Below, one piece after another: positions 1-4,454 of a DNA stretch of 8,993 nucleotides; the stretch's first letter is position 1; each line of letters opens with the position of its first letter. Source of the stretch: CAZXTR01 sp964643615 (GTDB lineage: Bacteria > Pseudomonadota > Alphaproteobacteria > CAAHEQ01 > UBA3637); the NCBI GenBank assembly GCA_964643615.1, contig CAZXTR010000034.1, forward strand, positions 1 through 8,993, in the 5' to 3' direction. The notes beneath the pieces were generated by a model. The model searched no databases, had not been told where the DNA came from, and worked only from the letters and a program-made list of their open reading frames with translations. The position numbers and the translations under genes were made by a program.

Positions 1-89
1 TCAAATTTTTGTTTCTGAGTTAATCCACAACCAGATAGTAAAGCTATCATTGAAACCGCAGTAACTGTTTTTATAAAAGTGGTTGCCAT
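1..89 (-). CDS. Lipoprotein, N-terminal part only (runs off the left edge)
   Basis: From the ATG at 89 the frame stays open to the window edge for 29 codons, starting MATTFIKTVTAV. The peptide has a short positive N-region, a hydrophobic stretch, and the lipobox LLSGC with the cysteine at residue 21. This is the pattern cut by signal peptidase II, so the product is predicted to be a membrane-anchored lipoprotein. An AGGA ribosome-binding site lies 6 bases before the ATG. The gene starts 18 bases after the end of the frameshifted exported-protein gene (108-394), so the two are probably co-transcribed. After the cysteine the visible sequence (GLTQKQKF) is polar and names no family. The function is unknown, and the body of the protein lies outside the window. 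Confidence 0.72.
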   Translation of the reverse strand, partial: MATTFIKTVTAVSMIALLSGCGLTQKQKF

Positions 90-107
90 GTATAATTCCT
101 TTAAAAA

Positions 108-394
108 TTATTTTACGATTTTTTTCAACACTTCTACGGCTAAGTCAATAGTTTCTGTATGGTTTGTTTTTGATGTTAGTTTAGCAGCACATGTAGCTGA
201 AATATCTTTTGCAACATTCAGAATGGTGTCTTTTGTTAATTTGCCCTCTACTAATTGTTTTTGTCCTTCTTCCGTTAAACATTTATTTAATTCGATTTTT
301 TATCACCATCCAAATCAGCCTTTGGCAAAGAGAATGCGCTTGCTGATGTTGCCATTGTTAATGCGATTAAACCAACCATCATAGACTTTTTCAT
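108..394 (-). pseudogene. Small secreted EF-hand-like protein, interrupted by a one-base frameshift
   Basis: The ATG at 394 follows a GAAAGGA ribosome-binding site. It opens a signal peptide (MKKSMMVGLIALTMATSASA, cleavage expected after ASA) and then FSLPKADLDGDKK. In a run of six A (minus strand, 301-296) the frame then hits a TAA at 289-287 after 35 codons. With one extra A the frame continues without a stop for 62 more codons to a TAA at 110-108, giving about 95 residues. The rejoined segment DLDGDKKIEL fits the first two thirds of an EF-hand calcium loop (acidic residues at loop positions 1, 3 and 5, isoleucine at 8), although loop position 12 is lysine rather than glutamate. Two cysteines (about residues 39 and 69) could form a periplasmic disulfide. 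The continuous downstream frame means this is a recent break, a homopolymer sequencing error, or slippage at the A run. The role of the protein is unknown. Confidence 0.7.
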
Positions 395-418
395 TTTTAT
401 TTCCTTTCAAAAAAAAGT

Positions 419-424
419 ATTATA
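419..424 (-). promoter_or_regulatory. Candidate -10 box for the exported-protein/lipoprotein pair
   Basis: The minus strand reads TATAAT, an exact -10 consensus, 24 bases before the ATG at 394. This would give a leader of around 17 bases carrying the GAAAGGA ribosome-binding site. No good -35 box lies at the usual spacing; the place where it should be is occupied by the inverted repeat at 440-455. In sequence this AT-rich a TATAAT is easily found by chance, so position is the main support. Confidence 0.4.
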
Positions 425-439
425 TTAAGTATATTCCTC

Positions 440-455
440 AACAATATCTATTGTT
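440..455. repeat. 16-bp inverted repeat, possible operator
   Basis: The sequence is AACAATA-TC-TATTGTT: two perfect 7-base arms around 2 bases. It lies just upstream of the candidate -10 box at 419-424, where a -35 box would be, which is a typical position for a repressor or activator site. No regulator gene is visible nearby, so operator function is a guess from position and symmetry. Confidence 0.35.
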
Positions 456-720
456 ATTACATAAACCTACCTTTAAATCAATATATTCTTTAAATGCTTG
501 TCGAAAATTTGGCTGGAATTCTTATTTTACTAAGTAAAGATAGTATTTTATTATAAAAACAAAGCAGAAATGTTCAAAAAAATTGTTAAAATTCATATCC
601 TTATACGGCTTTAAAGATATTTCTTTTTGGTGTTTTAATAATGCTGATATCTTTAATAGAATTTCACAACTGTTTGATTTTTATATAAAAAAGGCGCTAG
701 AAAGGGGGCTCTATAATACA
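456..720. other. Noncoding gap between tRNA-Thr and the exported-protein gene
   Basis: This is very AT-rich sequence with stop codons throughout all frames. I find no convincing gene. The longest minus-strand frame with an ATG (about 34 codons, 596-492) has no properly spaced ribosome-binding site and no recognisable content. The stretch contains the inverted repeat listed at 611-656 and, on the minus strand, a six-T run at 693-688 shortly after the tRNA. That run has no clear preceding hairpin, so I do not call a terminator. Confidence 0.6.
611..656. repeat. Inverted repeat with 10-base perfect arms
   Basis: TTAAAGATAT at 611-620 is exactly complementary to ATATCTTTAA at 647-656, with 26 bases between. 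Neither arm has a T run immediately after it on the side needed for a terminator, and no gene edge is near. It may be a chance pairing of AT-rich sequence or a relic. Confidence 0.35.
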
Positions 721-795
721 TGGTGCCGCTGGTGAGAATCGAACTCACGACCTCACCCTTACCAAGGGTGTGCTCTACCACTGAGCCACAGCGGC
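721..795 (-). tRNA. tRNA-Thr (anticodon GGU)
   Basis: The minus strand folds into a complete 75-base cloverleaf. The acceptor stem is GCCGCTG/CAGCGGC, the D arm GCTC...GAGC, the anticodon stem CACCC/GGGTG with loop TTGGTAA (anticodon GGT), and the T arm GTGAG-TTCGATT-CTCAC. A discriminator A and a genomically encoded CCA (723-721) close it. Anticodon GGT reads ACC and ACU threonine codons. It follows the outer-membrane protein gene by about 150 bases but probably has its own promoter. Confidence 0.97.
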
Positions 796-871
796 ACATA
801 ACAAGCCTTAATTATGCATTTTGACTATATATTAAAAATGAAAGACAGTTATGCAATGATTGGCGAGACTC

Positions 872-900
872 TTTGTAATTAATCTTTTGATGTCTGTCAA
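872..900 (-). promoter_or_regulatory. Candidate promoter for tRNA-Thr
   Basis: The minus strand has an exact TTGACA -35 box (900-895), a 17-base spacer and TACAAA (877-872, four of six matches to TATAAT). It lies between the end of the outer-membrane protein gene and the tRNA. Transcription would begin near 865 and give a 5' leader of about 70 bases, removed by RNase P. The perfect -35 with ideal spacing is the main support; the -10 is mediocre. Confidence 0.45.
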
Positions 901-945
901 GTTTTTTTCTTGCAAGAGTTTATTTTGCTTTCAAATATTTTCTTC

Positions 946-1725
946 CTAGAATTTTGTTTTTAATGTTAATCCAATTGTTTTGCCTGTGGCCTCAGCGTTG
1001 TTTTTTCCCTTATCTTGAAATGTGTATGAAAAATATCCTCCCAAAGCCAATGTTTCGGTTAAATAAAAATATGTAGCTAATTCGGCATCCCATTTTTTGG
1101 ATGCAAAATGGCAATCATAACGATAGTTGAGCTTTGTATCAAAAGTAAAATACGACCATTTCTTATAAAGCCCAAAAGATGTTCTATATTTTTGATCATT
1201 ATCTGATTGGCTGCTTTGGAATGTGGGAAGTTGGGCCATGATGTCGGCGTAAGTCAAAATAAAGTTAAAATCGTGTCCTGCACGTATAGTTCCTTCAAGT
1301 GCCTTGTACGAACCCCGAGAATGGTGCGTTTCTTTTTGTAAGTACCGAACAAATGCTTGAATTAGGTTGTTATTGTGATTGTAAAAGTTGTAAGTACCGC
1401 CAATGTGCCAATTGATATTCGAATCTGTTTTATTTGTTAATGCACAACCGTCTAATTTTAACCGATCCCAGTTGTTTGAAAGTTGTATATCAATCATGGA
1501 TGTATTAGAAAGCCCGTAAGCCAAATTTTGAATTAAACTTTTATCCCGAGTGCGATAATTTGTATATCCGTTTGTCAATCCTTTGACGCGAAAAGAAGTA
1601 TAAAATGCTTGTGTTGTAGAAGCAAAGCTACCTTTATTAACAATATAAAATGGGCTTGTTATATCTTCGGCTAGTGTTGTTCCTGTTATACAGATACATA
1701 AAAATAAAATAAATAATTTTTTCAT
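946..1725 (-). CDS. Predicted outer-membrane beta-barrel protein, family not recognised
   Basis: The 259-residue product begins with a classic Sec signal peptide, MKKLFILFLCICITGTTLA, with cleavage expected before EDIT. The rest has no hydrophobic helix but is full of short segments with alternating polar and aromatic or hydrophobic residues (for example KWDAELATYFYLTETLALGG and GGYFSYTFQDKG). It ends in the strand GLTLKTKF with C-terminal phenylalanine, the usual signal for insertion by the BAM machinery. Together these indicate a small barrel of perhaps 10-12 strands in the outer membrane. The substrate or role cannot be told from sequence; it could be a porin-like channel or a structural barrel. 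The gene starts 20 bases after the hisS stop, so it is probably read from the hisS promoter, although its ribosome-binding site (AGAG, weak) is poor. The link with hisS looks positional rather than functional. Confidence 0.72.
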   Translation of the reverse strand: MKKLFILFLCICITGTTLAEDITSPFYIVNKGSFASTTQAFYTSFRVKGLTNGYTNYRTRDKSLIQNLAYGLSNTSMIDIQLSNNWDRLKLDGCALTNKTDSNINWHIGGTYNFYNHNNNLIQAFVRYLQKETHHSRGSYKALEGTIRAGHDFNFILTYADIMAQLPTFQSSQSDNDQKYRTSFGLYKKWSYFTFDTKLNYRYDCHFASKKWDAELATYFYLTETLALGGYFSYTFQDKGKNNAEATGKTIGLTLKTKF

Positions 1726-1745
1726 TTAAGGTCTCTTTTCATTGG

Positions 1746-3107
1746 TTATAAAGGCATTTGTACCGGAAACAAAACTTTTTCTTGTTTCGCCGATTGAACG
1801 ACAAATTTAACAGCTTGATCAATGGGAAGAACTTTTTGTTCAGCGGTAACCATGTCTTTAATGACAATTGTTCCTGAATTGCGTTCATTTTCGCCTATAA
1901 TCGCAATCATAGGAACCCCGATTTTATTGGCATAAGTCATTTTTTTAGGAAATTTAATGTCTTCGATAAACACTTCTACATTTACATTTTTTTCTCGAAG
2001 TTGTGCTGAAAAAGAAAAAGCCATTTCTTGCTCTTGGATGCTCATCGGTAAAATCAAAATGCAAGAGGGGGTTTGTACATATCCTTTGATAAATCCAGCC
2101 GAGCAAAATTGATCAAACAAGCGAGTTAATCCAATTGATATGCCCACCCCAGGTAATTTTGTCGTAGTGTAAAAAGATGCTAAATTGTCATATCGTCCTC
2201 CTGAACAAATGCTTCCAAATTGAGGGTATTTGTTCAATGTAGTTTCGTAAATTGTTCCTGTATAATAATCTAATCCCCGAGAAATGCTTAAATCCAATTT
2301 ATAAAATTCTTCAGGGACTCCTAATTGGTTTAAACCACGTAGAACTTCTTTTATTTCCAAAATACCTTGTACAAAATCGTCGTTTGTTATGTCCATACGA
2401 GATAGTGTTTTTAAAACTTCATTGTTTTGTCCTGTCGTTGTGATGAAGTTTAAAATAGCTTCGATTTCTTTTGATGAAATACCTATTTCAATCAAACTTT
2501 CGGTCACATTTTTTTGTCCTATTTTTGCAATTTTATCTGTGATTCTCAAAATGTCAGAAGATTTACTTGCAAGTCCAAGAGATTCAAAAAAGCCTTTTAA
2601 GATTTTACGGTTGTTAATGGAAATGGTGAAATCTTTCAAGCCTATTTGTGTGAAAATATTATAAATAACACAAGGCAATTCTGCATCATTTAAAATATTT
2701 AACTTTTCTCTTCCAATAATATCAATATCACATTGATAAAATTCACGAAAGCGTCCTTTTTGAGGGCGTTCTCCACGATAAACTTTTCCGATTTGATAGC
2801 GCTTAAAAGGGAAGGTCAGTTCGTTTTGGTGCATTGCTACATATCTTGCTAAAGGTACGGTCAAATCAAAACGTAAAGAAAGGTCGTTATCACCTTTTTG
2901 AAATTGATAAATTTGTTTTTCTGTTTCTCCTCCGGCTTTGGCAAGCAATACTTCTGATAATTCAATAACGGGTGTATCCAAAGGAGTAAATCCAAAATGT
3001 TCAAAGTTGTTTTGAATTATTTTTTTGATTCGTTCAATAATTATCTGTTGAGCGGGCAACAATTCCATAAAGCCAGATAAAATCTTTGGTTCGACAATTT
3101 TGCTCAT
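1746..3107 (-). CDS. hisS: Histidine--tRNA ligase (HisRS)
   Basis: This enzyme charges tRNA-His with histidine in the cytoplasm, using ATP. The 453-residue protein (E. coli HisRS has 424) shows the class II synthetase core. Motif 1 lies around residues 37-60 (FTPLDTPVIE...AGGETEKQIY) and the LRFDLTVPLARYV segment at 78-90. Motif 2 is at 103-132 (RYQIGKVYRGERPQKGRFRE, then FYQCDIDIIG). The HisRS signature SRGLDYYTG at 276-284 contains the catalytic arginine, followed by SGGRYDNLA (302-310) and motif 3, GVGISIGLTRL (320-330). An anticodon-binding domain follows from about residue 347. The start has AAAGGAT at a good distance and a promoter at 3141-3168. Motif 2 is neither the E. coli type (MFRHERPQKGRYRQFHQ) nor the usual alphaproteobacterial type (VWRNEKPGPGRFRQFMQ, recalled from memory), so the gene may have a different ancestry from its neighbours. 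The outer-membrane protein gene follows after 20 bases. Confidence 0.97.
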   Translation of the reverse strand: MSKIVEPKILSGFMELLPAQQIIIERIKKIIQNNFEHFGFTPLDTPVIELSEVLLAKAGGETEKQIYQFQKGDNDLSLRFDLTVPLARYVAMHQNELTFPFKRYQIGKVYRGERPQKGRFREFYQCDIDIIGREKLNILNDAELPCVIYNIFTQIGLKDFTISINNRKILKGFFESLGLASKSSDILRITDKIAKIGQKNVTESLIEIGISSKEIEAILNFITTTGQNNEVLKTLSRMDITNDDFVQGILEIKEVLRGLNQLGVPEEFYKLDLSISRGLDYYTGTIYETTLNKYPQFGSICSGGRYDNLASFYTTTKLPGVGISIGLTRLFDQFCSAGFIKGYVQTPSCILILPMSIQEQEMAFSFSAQLREKNVNVEVFIEDIKFPKKMTYANKIGVPMIAIIGENERNSGTIVIKDMVTAEQKVLPIDQAVKFVVQSAKQEKVLFPVQMPL

Positions 3108-3140
3108 TTTCTATCCTTTTACCTAATACATATACGAAGT

Positions 3141-3168
3141 AGTATACTTTTTTTATATCAAAAGTAAA
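3141..3168 (-). promoter_or_regulatory. Candidate hisS promoter
   Basis: The minus strand shows TTTACT (3168-3163), a 16-base spacer and TATACT (3146-3141, five of six matches), with transcription expected near 3134, about 27 bases before the hisS ATG. A short inverted repeat (TATAC, 6 bases, GTATA, 3131-3146) overlaps the -10 and could be a control site or chance. Confidence 0.5.
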
Positions 3169-3286
3169 TTAAAAGTTTTTGTTTATAGTGGTGGTGTTTT
3201 TTTATTCATTTAGATTTTGTGATGAGATAAAATTAGGGCGTAAAAATAACCTTGGGTCAGTTAACACAAATTAAACTATGTTTTAG

Positions 3287-3621
3287 ATGGGGATTAGTAA
3301 TGGTTATAGAAGTTTTGCTTGTGATACCAGCGGTTCAGTTAGTAATATTTTAGCGAATTTCTGAGCCAGAGCCTCTGTTTTATTCCTTTGTGGAGATGAA
3401 AACAAACAGAGGTATTGATAATTGTAAAATTCCGAACAAGGGAAGCACGGATTGGGATTTTGGGGTTAAAAATCTTTTACAAAGAAAAAATATTAATAAA
3501 ATAGTCTTTACTGACGAGGAAAACTTGGACGAATGCCGATTTTTTAAAACGTTATAAATGGAATCTTGTTTTTGTACGGGTAGAACTGCTCCCATCGCCT
3601 AAAAAAGGAAAAATCAATTGA
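3287..3621 (+). pseudogene. Decayed plus-strand coding remnant, unidentified
   Basis: This 650-base gap has no intact gene, but its plus strand carries protein-like fragments in successive frames. From 3287 the frame reads MGISNGYRSFACDTSGSVSN and on to ILANF; after an in-frame TGA (3362-3364) it continues ARASVLFLCGDENKQRY. A second frame (3396-3557, 53 codons) includes VKNLLQRKNINKIVFTDEEN. A third (3529-3621) includes FLKRYKWNLVFVRVELLPSP and ends KKGKIN. Here the plus strand is rich in A+G, opposite to the T-rich plus strand over the minus-strand genes, which fits a former plus-strand gene. At least two frameshifts and a stop would be needed, so it is dead. The family is not identified. 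IVFTDEE loosely recalls the second aspartate block of IS630/Tc1-type transposases, but this is only a lead. Confidence 0.4.
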
Positions 3622-3722
3622 ATTTTTTGTGTGAAAAATGAATCAAAAACTGTGTCAAAAAAATAGGACGACGATGCTGTCTAAAAATAAAAGTGTGAGG
3701 AATGCGGGGCTTTAGAAATTTA

Positions 3723-3752
3723 AAAAAGCGAAAGGTTGAATTTTCGCTTTTT
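3723..3752 (-). terminator. Rho-independent terminator after tRNA-Val
   Basis: Perfect 11-base arms AAAAAGCGAAA (3723-3733) and TTTCGCTTTTT (3742-3752) enclose an 8-base loop. On the minus strand the hairpin lies just 3' of the tRNA-Val gene and runs into a run of six T. The symmetrical A and T flanks would also let it work on the plus strand, where it would close the broken plus-strand gene region. Confidence 0.8.
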
Positions 3753-3757
3753 CTAAA

Positions 3758-3834
3758 TGGTAGGTGGTAAGAGATTCGAACTCCTGACCCTCTCGGTGTA
3801 AACGAGATGCTCTAGCCAGCTGAGCTAACCACCC
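3758..3834 (-). tRNA. tRNA-Val (anticodon UAC)
   Basis: The minus strand folds into a complete 77-base cloverleaf. The acceptor is GGGTGGT/ACCACCT (first pair G-U), the D arm GCTC...GAGC, the anticodon stem TCTCG/CGAGA with loop TTTACAC (anticodon TAC), and the T arm AGGAG-TTCGAAT-CTCTT. A discriminator A and encoded CCA (3760-3758) follow. It reads valine GUA and GUG codons, possibly all GUN. A tRNA-Val just downstream of hupB is part of the familiar alphaproteobacterial clpPX-lon-hupB neighbourhood. It has its own promoter (3864-3891) and terminator (3723-3752). Confidence 0.97.
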
Positions 3835-3836
3835 AT

Positions 3837-3879
3837 AAAAAAGGACAGTAAAATTAACGGTCGATGATACTGCCCTTTT
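3837..3879 (-). terminator. Rho-independent terminator of hupB
   Basis: On the minus strand AAAAGGGCAGTA (3879-3868) pairs over 12 positions (one G-U) with TACTGTCCTTTT (3850-3839) across a 17-base loop, followed by an uninterrupted T run (3842-3837). It begins 24 bases after the hupB stop and ends 2 bases before the tRNA-Val 5' end. The tRNA-Val promoter is embedded in it. Confidence 0.8.
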
Positions 3880-3891
3880 AAATATTGTCAA
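3864..3891 (-). promoter_or_regulatory. tRNA-Val promoter inside the hupB terminator
   Basis: The minus strand has an exact TTGACA (3891-3886), a 16-base spacer and TATCAT (3869-3864, five of six matches). The expected start, near 3857, falls in the loop of the hupB terminator hairpin. The tRNA transcript would therefore lack the 5' arm and could not form that terminator. Confidence 0.7.
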
Positions 3892-3903
3892 GCAAAAAGT
3901 AAA

Positions 3904-4179
3904 CTATTTATTGACTGCTTGTTTTAAGCATTTGCCTGCTGTGAATTTTGGTTGTTTTGAAGCAGGAATCTTAATCTTCGCGTTTGTGCGAGGATTGCGG
4001 CCTTCAGAAGCAGCGCGTTTGCGTACTTTGAATGTTCCAAAACCAACTAAACGAACGTCATCCCCTTTTTTCAATGTTGCAGTAACGACATCAACAAAAG
4101 CATCGACGGCTTTGCTTGCATCTGTTTTTGACAAACCAGCTTTTTTAGCAACTCCTGTAACTAAATCATTTTTGTTCAC
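3904..4179 (-). CDS. hupB: DNA-binding protein HU
   Basis: HU is a small basic dimer that bends and packages DNA in the nucleoid and assists replication, repair and recombination. The 91-residue length is normal for HU. The N-terminal helices (MNKNDLVTGVAKKAGLSKTD) are followed by the family signature around residues 45-64, VGFGTFKVRKRAASEGRNPR, in which Pro63 is the intercalating tip of the DNA-binding arm, and by the C-terminal FTAGKCLKQAVNK. The start codon is GTG (4179-4177), supported by AAGGAGT (4192-4186) 6 bases upstream and by alignment to the usual MNKNDL start. It stands alone in its transcript, with a promoter at 4240-4269 and a terminator at 3837-3879, downstream of lon. The choice of hupB rather than hupA follows the alphaproteobacterial neighbourhood. 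Confidence 0.95.
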   Translation of the reverse strand: MNKNDLVTGVAKKAGLSKTDASKAVDAFVDVVTATLKKGDDVRLVGFGTFKVRKRAASEGRNPRTNAKIKIPASKQPKFTAGKCLKQAVNK

Positions 4180-4185
4180 GATAGG

Positions 4186-4192
4186 ACTCCTT
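4186..4192 (-). promoter_or_regulatory. Ribosome-binding site fixing the hupB GTG start
   Basis: AAGGAGT on the minus strand stands 6 bases before the GTG. The next in-frame ATG lies far inside the conserved fold, so GTG is the real start. Confidence 0.85.
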
Positions 4193-4239
4193 TTTATATA
4201 TTGTTAATACCTATTTTTGGCTTTTTCGGCCACGTTTTT

Positions 4240-4269
4240 ATGTTATGATTCTTTTTTTCGTTCTGTCAA
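4240..4269 (-). promoter_or_regulatory. Candidate hupB promoter
   Basis: The minus strand has an exact TTGACA (4269-4264), an 18-base spacer and TAACAT (4245-4240, four of six matches). The start would be near 4233, giving a leader of about 54 bases. The leader holds a weak 4-base hairpin, TGGC...GCCA. The exact -35 and the long noncoding gap after lon support separate transcription of hupB. Confidence 0.5.
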
Positions 4270-4395
4270 CAAAGAATCTTCTTTTTTTCTTGTTTTTAGC
4301 TTTTTTTTGCCAATTAAACAATTTATTGGTTGTTTTTGTTGTAAAAAAGAACGTAAAAGTAGAGTTTTATGCACGTAAAACAATATTTCTCTTAT

Positions 4396-4421
4396 AAAAA
4401 AGAATCTATTTTTTTCGATTC
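4396..4421 (-). terminator. Possible weak terminator of the clp-lon operon
   Basis: On the minus strand GAATC (4421-4417) and GATTC (4406-4402) could pair around a 10-base A-rich loop and are followed by six T (4401-4396). The stem has only 5 base pairs. It is the best candidate I see in the gap after lon, about 30 bases past the stop. Confidence 0.35.
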
Positions 4422-4433
4422 GAAACCGATTCA

Positions 4434-4447
4434 GATTGTTAACAATC
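4434..4447. repeat. 14-bp perfect palindrome after lon
   Basis: GATTGTTAACAATC is completely self-complementary with no loop and lies 7 bases past the lon stop. Such a site could bind a dimeric protein or aid termination; no function can be assigned from sequence. Confidence 0.4.
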
Positions 4448-4454
4448 CCTTTTG

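Noticed and set aside
79..384. Plus-strand open frame of 101 codons at the left edge
   Set aside because: It is antisense to the exported-protein gene and the lipoprotein start, both of which have signal peptides and ribosome-binding sites.
492..596. Minus-strand 34-codon open frame after tRNA-Thr
   Set aside because: The purine-rich stretch is too close to the ATG, composition is just AT-rich, and no features are visible.
686..712. Possible terminator after tRNA-Thr (six T preceded by GCGCC)
   Set aside because: No stable stem could be paired from the bases before the T run.
3287..3418. Resemblance of the plus-strand relic to uroporphyrinogen-III synthase (GYRSFACDTSGSVSN followed by VLFLCGDENK)
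   Set aside because: Only a loose spacing pattern matches; the later fragments do not support it, so no name is given.
3380..3595. Minus-strand open frame of 71 codons in the hisS-tRNA-Val gap
   Set aside because: Its strand is T-rich, unlike the real minus-strand genes, it has no convincing ribosome-binding site, and the plus strand reads as more protein-like.
4306..4340. Short alternative hairpins (CCAAT...ATTGG and AAACAA...TTGTTT) between lon and hupB
   Set aside because: Stems of five or six AT-rich pairs are expected by chance in this sequence and are not followed by a T run in the right place.
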